A stretch of DNA of 64,000 nt from Cardinalis cardinalis (GCA_014549065.1 JACDOX010000016.1:4336187-4400186), one strand, 5' to 3'. Positions 11,614 through 26,309 are shown, counted from the stretch's first letter. Numbers and translations: made by a program. Notes: generated by a model not told the origin, from the letters alone.

Positions 11614-14600
11614 AATACCACTGTTGTTCTGTGAGGACAAAAACTAATGTACTAGGATTTGTAGGATTTCCTTCCATGTATATTGATGTGACTATTGATT
11701 CCCTATAGTGCATTACTGCTTCATCAGTAGGGCATCTTTTTTTAAAAACATACTTGTACCTTTCCTTTTAGGTTAACAAGTTTATATTTCTTTTGAAGTG
11801 CTTCTTATAAACTCATTGGTCTGGCAATGACAGCTTCAAAAGTCAAAACTCAGAGCAGAAGACCTGTATACATATCTGTTTTACTTGAAGCTGTAATGAT
11901 ACTGCGGCTCATTGCATGATTTTTGCTCATCCCTTTTGTTAGTGTACAGGGAAAGTGCCCTTATTTCCAAACCCTGATGTTTTATAGCATAGGTGTATAA
12001 TGACAGTTAGAATATTAATATGTGTATCAATTTTAAAAATAACCTAGGTATGCTTGAAAGACTGTGAAATTAGAAACAAATTAACATTGCAAGGACAGAC
12101 TTAAAATAGCACATTACATCCCAGTACTTGTTCTCTTACAGCTTGTACTAATTAAGAGATGTTTAAATTACCATTTTAATAACACTGAGGTGGTGTTCTG
12201 TTCTAACTCCCCTTACTATAAAAAATAAGATTGTAAGTGAGCAATACCCAGACAGTTACAGAAATGCTTGTTTTAAGGTAATTTAAAAAAATTAAATGTA
12301 TAATAAATGAATGCTTTATTTTTAAAATGTATGTTAATGGCTCGTTTACCCTATCCCCTTCCTTTGTTGTGGTATGAGCTTGGCCCACGTGTAAAAGTTT
12401 TGACATTAAGCTAATGGTTATGTTTGGCAAAAGTGCTTTTAGATTTGTACAGCAGACCTGGTTTTTGTTTGGGTTTTTTTAAGCTGTATTACAAGACAGT
12501 GCAACCTATTTTTAAAAGGAAGGTAGTATTAGTACAATATCTGATCTTTGTTCCACTTGGCAACGTGCTTCACCCAACTGCACAACATTTTAATTTAAAT
12601 TGTGCTTAGTAAGTGCGACATGTTCTAGGAGACAGAGAAGTAGATTGAAGTAACATGAAAGGATGGTGCTTTCTTACACTTTTTGGCACATTATAAGCTA
12701 CAAGAGGTGCATCCTGCACCCCACCTTCACTGAGGTTTTCCTCTGTACATGCAGTGGCTCAGTTTCAGTGGTTCAGTATCCAGTTTATACAGCTGCTAGT
12801 TTGAGTGTTTGCTGTGTAACTGTAGAGAAATAACTGGAGTGGCAATAGTGCCTTTACTAAGGCTCTTACTGACTGCTGCATGGCAGTGGGAGTGTGCTGT
12901 GGGTGCCAGACTGGGCTCTGGTGCTGTCAGCAGTGCCCGCTACACACCCACGTGTGGTTTGACATCACTGGGGTTGGGCTTATTGGGGACCGAGAGCTTT
13001 CATTTCTGTGCTGGAATTTTTGACCTTCAAACATCCCAACTCAAAAAAGTCAAAGTGTCCACATGCTGCTGCTTATTTCCTGAAGTATTTCCTCCCTTCC
13101 CCAAATAGTTTTGTTTTCAGCCATGTCTCTGCTCACCTTGGCGCTGCTGTAATTTATACATCCCTTGTATCCACCTACTCAGCTCATTGTCAGAGTAGCC
13201 CCTAAAATAGCTGTGTAACTGCCCTTCTTGGTAAGTCACCCTTAAGCTTTTTTAAGGGCCTTATTTGCAGAAGTCCTGCTCACAGAAAAAAAAAAAAAAA
13301 CCATTGGCATAGAGAGGAGCTGAAGAAGTTATAATACTGAACGTGTAATACCACAAAGAGAAAATTCTCTTCTGGGTTGGGAGTTTATAAGCATGTTTAT
13401 TTGGTATTTCCCAGTTCAGGTTCTGGGAAAAGAAATATAAAGCAAATAACTGATTTCTTCAGAGTACCTGTGTGTCCTAAGGCACTTCTTTCAAAGCTGC
13501 CAGAAAAGCTTTGTCATGTACCACAGTAAGAACAGCCTTAACACTTGTGTTAAGTTTGCTTTAACAGTCTCCTCATACAAATAAATTCTCAATGTCCCTC
13601 AGTTGCACAGATGCTTTTACAGACATCCGTACGGCACTGTTTCTATCTTTTAGCTTTTCCTGTGATTGTTTTTCAGCCTGTGCATGTCCTGTTGTGGCAC
13701 CTGAAGGCCCCCAGCTGCACACTGTGAGTCTCTGCCCAGTGCAGGCAGCTCTCACCACGAGCCTGCTGCAGGCTCTGGAGGAGCCTGGTGTCCTTGATTC
13801 CCCCATCTCTGTGTTCTCCACAGCACCCACTGGGCACACCAGTTGATTCCCGTGTTTGAATTCTTTATAGGAGGTGCTTTGCTATAACATAAGAGCTGTC
13901 CTTTGTGGTTCGGGATAAAATGTACTGATTAGTCTGAAAAAAGTGAATCTCCTGCTGGTCTTTTAAGACAAAATGGAAGGTGTGCTGTGCTTTTGGAGAC
14001 TGAGCAGGTGAGTGGCCCATTCTACATTGAACTTGCTCAGCTCCATTACAAGCCTCCTGTGCCACAGTGTTTGCTAAAATAAGAACTTTCTCAAAACAAA
14101 TACATTTTTGTGTTCATATAGTGATTGCTTACCTGGCAACAAGTCTTGACTGGAGATGTTATAATTTACAAAATAGTAATGTATTAGGTCTGTTTCTGTG
14201 CACTTGAACCAAAAAGTGCACTAAGAAGGATGTAGAGAAACAGAAGATTGTAAATAATGATTACTGTCAGTTCCTCAAATGCAGTGAAATACAAAGGGCA
14301 CTCACTACTGTCAAATTAGGCAGGTACTGCAAAGTGCTCTAATTTCACTCAGTGTTGTAGTTCACCATTTTATTGCACATATTTATGGCAGGTAGCACAT
14401 GCAGCAGAATGAGTCTTTGCATATTTAAATGTGCACTGACACCAGTGTCCTGTTGAATAGATAGGGCTGAAGGAAGCTGGTAAGAACACAAGGAGCCTGT
14501 GTTGTCCTTGCTGGTAAGAGGGTGCAAGAGTCTGTCTGAATAAAAAAAGGCAAATTGATATAACTGGTTGGATTTACTGAAACACTTCACCTTGTCTAAG

Positions 14601-17600
14601 TGATCCATTGGGTACTTTGTTGTTTCCTCCCCAGCAGTCATACATGCAATAGTTCTGGAAAATATCAAATTAAATTCGGTTTATCTAAAGCGCATGATAA
14701 GTAGAATACACATTGAGTCATTCTCCCATTTGTCTTGGTAGCTAGAGGAGCTGAGCAGCCAATGAAATGTCACTATTTCAAATATGCCAGTTCAGTCTGA
14801 GGAGCTGGACACAGTGTATCACAGCATGCTGAATGGCTCACAGCAAAATCCCAAAAATTTATGAATGAGGGCATTGGTCTCATAGCTTAAGCTGACAGCC
14901 TGGCAGCCAGCTACCACACAGTCACTTTGGATTAGGAAAATTACTAACTCCTGACCTTCCACAGGCATAATAAAAATTATGCCTGTTAAAGTCTTTTGGA
15001 GTGTAAAAGATTAATTTGCAATAAAATTTTTAAAGTGGCTAGGTATAGGGGGTTGGGCTTGGGTTGGGTTTTTTTTTTGGCTTTCAGTAAAGATAAATGT
15101 GGATTATACATCATGGTAGAGCTTCTGATTGCCTTTTTTCCCCCTGGTACACATCCATGGNTGCACTAAGCTTGCAAAGGCTGCAGCCAGCAGTCTCTCA
15201 CTCTGGCTGTTGGCAAAAGGAGGGGATGGATTGGGGCAGCAACAAATAGGTGGAGGTTACTTCATTCAACAGTAGCTCTGTTTTCAGGCTTATTTCAAGT
15301 TCTTGCAAAGCACAGGACTGTGTTTCAGCAGAACTAAACCAGGTGATCACTTCCTCTCTCTCAGTGGCACTTTCTGGGACTGAATTGTGAGTGAGGTCGG
15401 ACAGCCCATGCAAGTACAGGTTGTGTGACCTGGTGTCTGCAGACTCTGCAGCCCAGGGGAGCAGCCAGTGCAGCCCAGGTGGGACCACCTCAGTCCAGAG
15501 CTGCATTCAGTTACCTGCCACGAGCCTAAAGTGGAAGACTCAGGGAACTTGTTGTACTGTTCACTTCTCATTTGGAGTCTCCCTTACACTGAGGTCATGT
15601 TTTTGTCAATTCAGCAAAGTAATTGCCTGATGTTGTGTTGTATCCTAAAAATTGTTTTAAGTACTAACCTCTCTAACCTTTTCTATTCCTAGTATGGCAC
15701 TTTTTGCTTGGGTTTTCTTACACAATGAAAATGCACATACTAAAAGAATTGCAATACTGTATAGGTAAATTTTAGTTTTACAACAGTATTTTCTGTGGCT
15801 TAGAATGTTATATAGAAGAGTAAGCAGCTAGTGGTAATGTCAACTAAGAGCAAAGTGATACAAAAATNTTTTAAAAATTTAAAAAGAAGGAAGAGATCTT
15901 GGTTTGAGGAGCCTGTGGTCTCTTTGCACCAGATGCAGAAGTAGGAAGGATGGAGTAGTTTCTATCTGCTCATGGTAGCTCATTAGTTTGTCATTCTGCA
16001 CATTACTTTCCATGAAGGCAGTTGTATGTACTGCTGATTCATACTGTGTATTTACACAGGGTAAATTAATACTGAACTTGATGGCCTTGGTTTTGTGCCT
16101 TTGTTTGATAGATGCATTTATTTTTCCTTATGAAAATGGATTATCTGTTTATTTTATAAGCATGCAAATACTTCTGCATTTTTATGAGCTCCTCTGTTTG
16201 AGCAACTTAGTCAAAAGTGCTTTCCTTATGAAATGTATTGCCACAGGCAAGAGGAACAACAAGAAAGTGAAACTAAGCTCGCTGTGCTTGAGTGCAAAGC
16301 AGGGTGAGACTGTGGGGACTGGAATAGGGCTCAGAGCAAGGTTATGCCTTAGAAAACTATGCAGAGCATTCTCCTTGTAGGAGTGGGCTACATTTTGCCA
16401 TTCTGGGATTGCCAGTTCTCCATCTGGCTGCTCTTTCAGGCCTGCTTTTCTTGCATGTCTTTCAATAACAGTACCTNTGCAGAATGTTTTACAGCTCCAT
16501 GAACTTGACTAGGAGGAGAGATTATAAACACCTGGCAGTTTCTGTCTGACATAACTGAAGGAAAAACCCCTCATTCTAGCTCTGAATGAGTTCAGGTTAT
16601 TTGCATGCTCAAAGGTGGTTTGATGAATGATGACCACGTAACTTATTTCTGACTGTGCTGTGTAAGACTCTGTCCTGATCCTATTTCCACACCAGATGTT
16701 TTCCCATCTTTCTGGGTCAAGGTCTGTGTCCAGATGTGGGATGAAAAGGTAAAGGAAGGATGTGTTATTCCCTGAATGGTGGCAAAGGTTTCTGTTGTCA
16801 GTTTCTCTAAGTTGATTCATTGGTGTTCCTCNGACAGAACAAATAGTTTGAGAAATTTTTTACATATTACCTCTTATCTTTTAGTTCTCCTGGTTAGCTG
16901 AAATGAGATTAGCATTTGTAACTTGCATAGCATTAATCAGATAGATCTTTCAGAAAGGTAAGCTTTGACTGTTGAGTTGCTGAAGCTTTACTGTTGAGGC
17001 TGTTCAAAGCAGTCTGATGCCAGATTTAACCATTGTGAGTACACGTNAGAACTTTTTGTCCAGCATGCTTTTGGCAGCATGTTACATCATTCAAACTCCT
17101 GAAGGTGCTCAGAACACAAAACTGAGGTGAAAATTAAACATGAGAGTGTAATGAGTTTCTAATGGTATGCCCTGACCTACACCCTGTTCCATGTTTCAAG
17201 GAGCAGGTAGTGTTTTCCCATTGTACAAANGGCATTGGCAACCAGCACCAGACAAAGGTCTTATTACCAAGCCAGGAAAGGTTTGGGTTGAGTGGTCTAT
17301 TCAGATGTGTTTGTAACTTAAGAGGGCCTAGAAATTTCATTATTTTATGTTTTTCTTTTCTAGATTTTTTTTTGTGAGTTTATCAAGCTGCTTACCCAGA
17401 TACATTTGATTTGCAGTTCTGTTCAAGGTAAAGTGACTTGTTTTTTGTCTCTACNAGTGAGCAGCAAAATTGATAATAACTAGAGCGGGCCTTAAATAAC
17501 CCTTACTCAAAACTGCAACAGGGAACTTTGTCCTCCCATCACTGTAAAGATCAATCTGATAGACTTGAAATGGGGACTGTGTATTTTTAAGTTGAATTAG

Positions 17601-19348
17601 AAATATTTTCTGATAGTGTTAGCTTTTTGAGTATCACTGCATTTGTTAATAAACTAAATTATTGGTTTTTATTATTATACCATGAATTGTTGTGATACAC
17701 TGTGTCATGCTAAGGATTTTTCAGTCCCTTTTTCAGAACAAAAAGTTNCTAAAAATAAGTTGAAAGAATGGTCAACAGCGTCAATTTCCTCTTGAAACTT
17801 CCTTCAGAATTTGTCTGAGACCACTTTACTGTCTGTTTAGTCTAGTGCTGCACAGTTTTTTCTTCTGCAGTTGCTACTGTGACTGCTGCTTTATTCGAAT
17901 TCAAAATTATCCAGTTAGCTAAATAAATAACAAAAGTCATGGCATCAAAGCTATGTGCTTTGCTGCAAGTAGTTACATACATTTTTTTGTCTTTTGGACT
18001 GCCAGGATCTGAACAAATTTCTTTCAGGAAGCTCTGTGGCTGTGCTAGCACCCAGCTGTCCTGTGCTAGTGTGTTTTGCTGAGGGATAGGACATGGATAT
18101 GGGTATGACCATGGAAATGTGGTTACACAGCTCCTTGGCCAGAGGCAGCTCCAGCTCAGGCCTGCAGTGTGTGATCCTCTGCCCCTCTGCTGCTTTGCAA
18201 ATGGCACTTGGGTATTTTGGACTAAGAACNTCAAATGCTTCTGCCTTTGCAACTGTACACCTTGAACTCTTTGTTCTCTGTAAATAAGAAGTGCAATGCA
18301 CATTTATTGGGGAGTGGTAAAGTTCAAAACTGGTGTGTAAAACTGTTTCAGAGGTATTTTTTCTCTGCCTATTTTTTTTAAGACATCTTGAAGAATTGTG
18401 CTACTTTCTGCTGTGTTCTCGTTAGTATGAATNATTATGTCCAGAGTACTTTTGAACAAAATATTTTTTAGAGCTGTTAAATCTAAAAACTTGAATGTGC
18501 ACTTTGCCTTATAGGGGAAAATGTAATGGGATTTGCTTGGTCACCTCACTTCCTCTTAGAAGTGCAGATAAAAATCAAAGAACTGTTATGAAACAGTAAG
18601 GNAGTAAAATTGCCTTCCTTGGCAGAAAATGCCAAATAATGTTATTAACAGAAATGTACCCTAAAGGTATCTTGGTCTACCATAAAGCACATGAAAGTGG
18701 CAGNAGGCAAGTTCACTCACAAAAAGTTTAAAGTCAGTTCAGCAAAAAGTTACAGTATGTAGTCCTGTCCTAGATAAGTTACAACTTGGGAATTCCACGT
18801 ATGGATCCAGAGATGATGAATACTTAGAAATGAATCTAGGTGTGTTTACCTAGAAAGTAATGGGATAGTTCAACATGAACCAAGCAATAGACTGTGCTAA
18901 AGTTTTGCATTAAGACTACAATAAAATGCAGTTCCTTAAGCATACAAACAACATCATCTCTTTTTCACTGGAAGATACTGTGAATCTGTTCAAAAGATTA
19001 AACTATGCTTGTTCCCAAGGCTCCTACTGTTCATTGACCCTCCAAGCATTTGNATTACACAATGAAAATGAAAAATAGAGATGACTCATGCTTGAAATCT
19101 CAGGGGCTACCATCTCAAATGACCATGGGTGGGGGCAACTTGCTTAAACGTGTATTTTTTAAGTGCACACCCAGTCATCTGTATATCAGAATGTCTGCAA
19201 GGAGAGAATTTCTTCAAAATGCAAATAAGAAAATTAAATAAAAATTAGCCTTTCAGCTTAGTCAAAAAAAGGGAGGAATTTGCATTTGAATGTGAGCTCC
19301 TAAGAGAAAAAGGAAGGTGTATTTTCCAGCTTTAGTGCTCTCTTCTTC

Positions 19349-19408
19349 TTTGTATAGGTTTTCCAAAATTCTGACTGTCCCTACAGAATTTTGGAAAACC
19401 CNTACAAA
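19349..19408. repeat. Inverted repeat hairpin
   Basis: Arms 19349-19373 and 19384-19408 pair at 23 of 25 positions; one of the two exceptions is an N at 19402 and the other an A/C mismatch (19356/19401). The loop is ten bases (ACTGTCCCTA). It lies in ACSL4 intron 1, 7.8 kb from the other hairpin pair, and its arm sequence (GGTTTTCCAAAATTCTG) is unrelated to them. It could be a MITE remnant or a hairpin RNA source. Confidence 0.75.
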
Positions 19409-20599
19409 CCTTAGAAAAATCTCTCCCAGCCTACAGTACACTTTTTTGGTAGACAAAAGACTACTGGTACAGTACACAAGGAGGAATATTTACTCTCCCC
19501 TCTTCCTTTTTTAAGTATGCAATTAATTTCNCTACCTAAATTATGACCCCTGTCTGAGAAGAAAAAACTCTAATGTGAATGATGAGAGATGATGGAGTTT
19601 CTGAAAAGCAAGGTAAATGTAAGATCAATGGCAGCATTTCTTGCCAAAATGAAAGCTGAAGAGCCAGTCAGGCTCCCAGAAGGAATGGAGAGTTATATTT
19701 AGAACTGGGCCAAGCATAAGTACATTTTCTGTGGATCAAATTCTGAAAAACACCTACCCAGGGAGATTATTTTCTCCATCTTTATTTGCAACACAAAAAG
19801 CACATGGCATCCTAATTTTTCCTTACATTGTCAAAGGCTGTCATTGANATGATCATTGGAAGCATAAGAAGGGGAGATGAGCACCCTAATTCTTAAACAG
19901 TGAATTTAAGAATTCTTAAATAAAACATTTGTCAATGCTTATGTTTCTAGTGCTGACAATATCTGAAAATAGATAAAAAGAATGTCACCAGGCCCAGGGA
20001 AGCACCTAGCAATTGGAAGCAAATAATTAGTTAGAAAGTATGAATGTAACTTTTTTCTGCAGTNTCCAGTAATATGCCAGAAAATGGAATATTATTTGAA
20101 AACTGTAAAACTGTGATGCTGAAAAGATGGGCTGGAAATAAAACCCCATAGAGCAGTGTCTATAGAGCAGGTATGTGTTTATTGCAGTGCTGAGTGAGAG
20201 GGATTTCTCCTCCTAACTCACCCACCTTTGTCAAGTGCTCTGGTGTATTTATACAGTCAGTGTGGCTCAGTGTCACTACAACACCATCACATATACACCA
20301 GAACTAATTTACATGGTATGAGCTCATGGCTATTAGACAATTCTTTTGCACTTGTACCTCTCCAATGTGAGGGTCGTGGGGGGGAGTNTTTGATGAAGGC
20401 TTCCAAAGTCTTCTTTGCATCTGAGCTTTTCAANTTTGTCTTTGGAGCATGCACAGTTATGGTGTTCCTCTGCCTGTCTGGTCAAAATTCTTTATTTTGT
20501 GGCTAATTNGCTTTACATTTGCCAGNTTCTCATTAGTACTATACTTGCCTATCTCTAAAGCTATCCACCTGGTGAGTTTTTTCTTCTTTTTTGTCTATT

Positions 20600-20880
20600 C
20601 AGCATTAAGCAACTAGTTATAGTGTAGTATATACNAGTTATAGTATAGTTTATACTAGTTAGCCATTACATTGTATAGATAATTTTTTCAGGTTATGTAT
20701 ACATTATATNAGGTTATATAGGTNTAAAAGTTATGATTCAGGTTATACAGATATATAAAAAATCATGATTTAGCTTATAACAGGTTATATAGATATATCA
20801 GGTTATATTGATATCTTTTAACTCAAGCTATATAAGCACTTTGTAACTCTGNCCTAAGCTATATAGGCACCAACTGTACA
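20600..20880 (+). repeat. Degenerate TA-rich tandem repeat
   Basis: Repeated variants of CAGGTTATATAGATATA and AGTTATAGTATAGT occur at least six times (for example near 20691, 20713, 20739, 20780 and 20799), with AAGCTATATAAGCAC / AAGCTATATAGGCAC as a second motif at the right end. Units are diverged and of irregular length, as in an old minisatellite. Five or six Ns lie in or beside it, consistent with polymorphism or assembly ambiguity. Confidence 0.65.
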
Positions 20881-21719
20881 TCAGTTATTTACTTTCATTG
20901 TGCCCTGAAAATGCAGGGGAAGATATGGCAAATAGGGCTTTAAATCTGTAAGTCTCAAATTGATTTGATCTACACTCTCTTTTTGTGAAGTAGTTTGCTA
21001 CTGAGAAAGAACTGGAAAGTAGCAGATGATGATAACTTCAGTCTCACTAGCTGGATCATCAGAGCCGTGCAAGTCACAACCTTTCCACTGCAAAATGCCT
21101 GTGTAGCTAAACACAGGCCTAGCCAGTCTGTCCATTGTATATTTATTGTGTGTAGGAGGGAGGATTATCAGTTCTTCTTTGACTGTTTACAGAGCTTTTG
21201 CTGAAGTCTTCTGTGGCCACATGAACACTGAAATTTGTCCTTGCTTGTACTGTTTGTCTTTTCTTGTCCTTGTTTAAAAAAAGTTGGGTGGAAACAGTAC
21301 ATTTATCTTTGCTGTTGGAACAGCAGAGGAACATTTGTCATAATGCCTGATGAGACAGGGGTATATATTGAAGGATCAGACTGAAATACTTTATTACTAT
21401 TGAATATGTATTTTCTTTGTATTTTTTTCCTTTTAGTCCAAGTGTATTTTGTAGATGCTGNTAATAACAGTATTTTTCAGTTGCACATTTTCTCCTTTTC
21501 CATCTTTTTCTGGAATACCTCTGTCCAAACTACCAGTTTTTTAGCCTAGTCATTAACTAAAATGCCAGTGAAACAGAAAGATGTCTCTCAGTTCCCTTAG
21601 TGCAAAAAAAGATACTGAAACAGCTGTGTTTGTCATCAGTGACAGTGAGTGCATTCACAGTGCTGTGTGTAACTCAGATTGACCCGGTGAGTTTCTGTCC
21701 TGCCCTTGTGAGACCAGCC

Positions 21720-22240
21720 TGGACTGTGGCTGGACACAGTTCTGGGGTGTGCAGCAGAAGGAGGATTTGGAGCTGTTGGAGCAAGTCCAGAGGAGGCCAT
21801 GGAGCTGCTGAGAGGACTGGAGCACCTCCCTTGTGGGGACAGGCAGAGTTGAAGCTGTTCCCTGGGAGAGGAGAAGATTGTGTGAGACCTCACAGCCCCT
21901 TCTGGTACCTGAAGGGGCCTTCAGGGGAGCCAGAAGGGCCCTTGGTGTGAGGAACTGTGGTGACAGGGAAAGGGGGAATGAGTGCAAACTGAAAGAGGAA
22001 AATTTAGGTTAGGTAATAGGAAGAAATTCTTTCTAGGGAGGTGGTGAGGCACTGGAACAGGCTGCCTAGAGAGGCTGTGGATCCTCCATCCTTGGAGTTA
22101 TTCCAGGCCAGACGGATGGGGCACTGAGCAACCAGTTCTGGGGGAAGGTGTCCCTGCCCAGGGCAGGAGGATAGAACAAAATGAGCTTTGAGGTCCATTC
22201 CAGCCCCTTAACATTCTATGGTTCTGTGGTTCTGTGACTC
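21720..22240 (+). mobile_element. CR1 LINE 3' end
   Basis: The longest CR1 copy in the window, about 520 bases in + orientation. Recognisable landmarks in order are GGAGCAAGTCCAGAGGAGGCC, a TACCTGAAGGGGCCT-like stretch, GGAAGAAATTCTTTCT, GGCACTGGAACAGGCTGCCTA, and a 3' end of the form GAGGTCCATTCCAGCCCC followed by imperfect TTCTATGG/TTCTGTGG/TTCTGTGAC repeats. The copy is 5' truncated, so it carries no reverse transcriptase reading frame. No Ns fall inside it, unlike the flanks. Confidence 0.9.
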
Positions 22241-25200
22241 AGAGCTGTGCAGCCCAGGCTGTGAGCAGAGCTCAGGCTGGGTACAGTGCTGCAGTGAGAG
22301 CCTCAGGTTCTCAGGGCAGCTTCTGCTGGAACTGGAGACAAAAGAACAGGTGGGTCAGGAAGTGCTTTCTCAGTTCTGTGTAGTCTCAATGGACAGTTTT
22401 CAGTTGTGAAATCTTGCCTTGGCCTTTAGTTTTCTGCCTTTGGGGCATGCAAACAGCTCTTACCCTTTCACCAAATATTTGCTTGCACTCATGTTCCAAA
22501 TTAGGAGAGAGGTTTCACACCCAGCTCTTAGGTAATTGAGAGCTACTGGGCCAGTGTGGCCGGGCTGGCTTGCACTACAGTACTTGTTGCAGAAATAGAT
22601 GTTTGACACTTAGAAATGGATTTTTTTTTTCCCGATTGACTTTAAGTGCATATATGTTCTGAGGTAGTAAGCAGAAGCAATGAACATAAAGGACAACAAT
22701 AATATTTTTCCTTTCCTCTCCAAAATATTACCTTTGCTATTAGCTGAGTAAAATATTGTATTAAGCAACAGTATTTTTTAAACAGTAGTAAGAGAAACAG
22801 AGTTTCCTAAGGCTATTTGTGATTTTGCTTATTTCAAGTAGAATGTATATATTTAAACTTGTATCAGGATCCACTACAACGGATTTCCCCTCTCCCTGTT
22901 TGTTGGGACATAGGTATCAGTGTTTACACTGTACAGGCATAGTAAGGGCTCTCAAAATCTCAGGCTTTGAGCTTCTATTGCATTGCCAGAGCACAGAAGT
23001 ACTTCTGAAAATTGGTTAGGTTTGGTTAGGCTTTCTCTGGATTTTCACTGCCCTTTGTGATGTACTAAAATGTGCAAGAGGCAAATATGTAGAAATCTGC
23101 CTGTGAGAAAGAAAGAAAAATGAACTTTTTTTCCTATGAGTAATTTGCATTAATATTGCTGGAATTTGTTTTTATAAAAACACTGACATGATGTAAAAAC
23201 TGAATCATTTCCTTTGGTTTCTTTTCCTCCAATCTTTGTAACCCCAGATTAGCCACCAGATTTTTTAACTCTTACTGCTATTTCATCACAGTCTTCTCAG
23301 CTGTGGAAATGTTCTCTCATTTTAGCGTGTGTTAGGTATAAATCTGGAAAATCAAAACTTGTAGTAAGCCTGACACTATGCACTCATTTGTTTATTGTGT
23401 TACATCTTCCTTGCTATGTGGAATTTCTTACCCTTGGAGTAATCTCTTTTTGTGTCATCTCTTTTTGAAATCCCAGCCTTGTTCTGTCCTGTACCAGAAC
23501 AAATTCAGGACAACTAAATACGAACTAAGTTCCTTTCCAAAATCTGACTAACTGAACACCCACATACTTAGGTCAACTCAATTTTTTTTTTTTTTTACTG
23601 TGTAAAACCACTTTTCCAGTTAAAAATCCTGAATGCTCACTGTGGTTTCCAAAATGTTTAGATCTGCCTGGATGCTAGAGAAATTTCAGAAATGGTTGTT
23701 ACTTACTCATAGTGGATTGTTTTGGACGATTTCAGAACTTCCTGGCAGGAGTCAGCCCTGAGCACTTACACTGAAGTCAGAATTGTGTCTCCATTTGACG
23801 TTGGCAAGAGCTCGAGGAGCTCTGGTGCAGAGGAACCAGACTTCCTCTGGTGTTGCTTTTAAACTAAAAACAATCTGCTTTGCAGATTGCAGATTTCTTC
23901 ACAACTCTTTTCCTCTCTAATGTCATCTTCCTTTCCAGATTACTTTCCTAATGCTATATNTAAAGCAGACAGAAAATGAAATTGTGTTTTCTTCCAAACA
24001 TGCTATTTCATAGTAAATTGGATCCCTGGCAAGTTTTTCAACACCAGAGGAAGGATTGTAAGCAGTAATACTTACACTATTAAGCCTTTAGAGGGTTTTG
24101 GGCTTGGGCTAGTTAAAGCCTTTCCTAGTGATGATAATAATTTGCTGCCTTATTAAACTGCATAGGATAAAATTTCTAGCTACAAGTACTTAATTTGATT
24201 TTGAATTACACTTAAAGATTCTAGTAGTGTGTGTAAATGCTAAGTTGATTCTGTCCAGTTTGGAGAGTCAAATGCAGAGAAGATTAAGGCATTTCCTCCT
24301 CTGAGAATAGTTACTTCCAGAGGCATAAACCCTCTCTCTGTTCCNCATACACACTTCTGCTCTTATTTAGTCCCATGAGCTTTTGTGACTATTTAAAAGG
24401 AGTTTTTTCTATATTAAAAAATATAATTGCTAGTTGTTTCTTAGATTTGAGATAAATTAGGAAGAGAGGAATGTCTCTTCTGTTCTGGAGCATGTGCTTT
24501 GATTTCAGACTCTGTTCTATGACCCTGGCTACAGGACNGGAATAGAATGTTGTATATTATCTGTCTGAAACTTTTATTTAAGGATATAAAAGTGAGATTG
24601 TACTTAGATAACATCTCTTCCATCTCTGGCAGCCNGTAAAGGACAGTGTCAGTCAGGAGTAAACTTGGACTGTAGAATTTTTGTAAACACTGAGCATATA
24701 AAAGCCTTAAGTGAAACATTACCTCATGAGTGAGGTTTCCAGCATGAACACTGTAACNTGTCACTGCAAAGGTTAAATGAACAAGCTCCAGATCACTTCA
24801 AAATTGATAGAANCTGATTCACCAGAGGAAAATCCTTTGGAAATGCTGAAAGCCAGCTATCTAGGCTCTCCTAGATAGATAGATACANCATCTATTTTTG
24901 TTTGGTTTCATTTTTTCTTGTAGTCATGCCTGACGCACACTGCTCTTTCTGGGAACATGCGTTTCCTGCATCAAGAACTGGAAGCTCTGCTGTTTCCAAA
25001 ACAGCTAGATAAGCATCTAAAGAGGCTGGTTCTGTTCAACAGTCAAGAGAAATAATAAGCTTTGTAAACCAATAGAAAATATTACATATTCTAAATATTC
25101 CAGTGTTAAATACCAGGTTTTTTTATTGTGAAATTTTTCATGAATGCTAAATTTTATTTGTAAGGAATGAGGAAATTTATGAAGAACATAACTGTTACAC

Positions 25201-26309
25201 TTTAGTAATACGTAGTTGTCTTACCTTGAAGTAAGACAATCTTACCTTGTCCTTGATGGTGCATTGACGTGAGCATTGCATCTCATCCTTTCTCTTNAAG
25301 TACAATTAAGTAGGAGATTGAAATCATAAGGTATAATTTGAGTAGCTAAGTTTGGCTTCTAATTGAATACAACTGGTATGGAGGTGCCTTTGCATGTTGA
25401 GTATGTCAGTCTGTTATATGCAGTATATTTAAGAGATGATAAATATTTATTTAGTACGAGTTTGGGATGATCCTGCAATGGATCAAAATCTTATACAGCC
25501 ACATTGAAATGCCAGTAACTCTAAAAACATTCTAGCACCTCTTTATGTTTCAAGAGAAAATCTTTGTAGGACAATATTGCAAGGGACATTTAACTTGGTT
25601 TCAGTCTGTAAAAACTGATTAAAATCTTAGACTTATGGGGAAGACCTTTACAATATAACAGGGTTAAACATCAGTTAAGGCTTTCTGCAGTAGACCTCTT
25701 GGAGCCTTATCTCTGCAGTTACACAGAGCCATCTTTTATTACACTTTGGTCATGGGACCAACGAGGCCTCACTGCCTCTATAAACATGCTTTTGTTCTGG
25801 AAAGTCTTCTCTTACCTCAATACCCCAAATCCACTTCATGTTCTCTTGGGCAATGTGTGCCATGGGTAGTCCTGAGTTCGTGTTTCTACTGATATTCATC
25901 TCTCAAGAGTGACAAAAGGCTTCTTGTTCTGAGTTAGAAGAATGGACCATATGCAAGATGAAAGTCTCTTCCTTGTCTTTCTGGGTTTCATTGGTAATTA
26001 AATTGCATTAACTTCTGTTCATAATTTTATTCAGAACATATTTAAATACAAAAGGGAGGAAGTAGTGTCACATAAAAGTTAAGCTCCATTTTGGCAGCTT
26101 CGTCTCTTGTCTGTCCAGTGTAGTTTGGAAGCTGAATCTTTTCCTGTACTATAATTGCTCTCTTTTGTATGGGCTGTGTTGCACCTCCATCTGAATTCAT
26201 AGCCTGTGCTTCTTAGGGGCAGTAGGGTGGAAGTTCTAAAGATTCCTCCTTTCTGCAAGGCAAAAAACATCCCAAATTCTAATATGTTCTTTTTTCTGTT
26301 TTACTGTAG

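Noticed and set aside
21600..21987. Frames of 85-116 codons over 21.6-22.0 kb
   Set aside because: They lie within a 5'-truncated CR1 3' region, which is non-coding.
25212..25236. Small inverted repeat TTGTCTTAC / GTAAGACAA
   Set aside because: Only nine pairs with a six-base loop; expected by chance in AT-rich DNA of this length.
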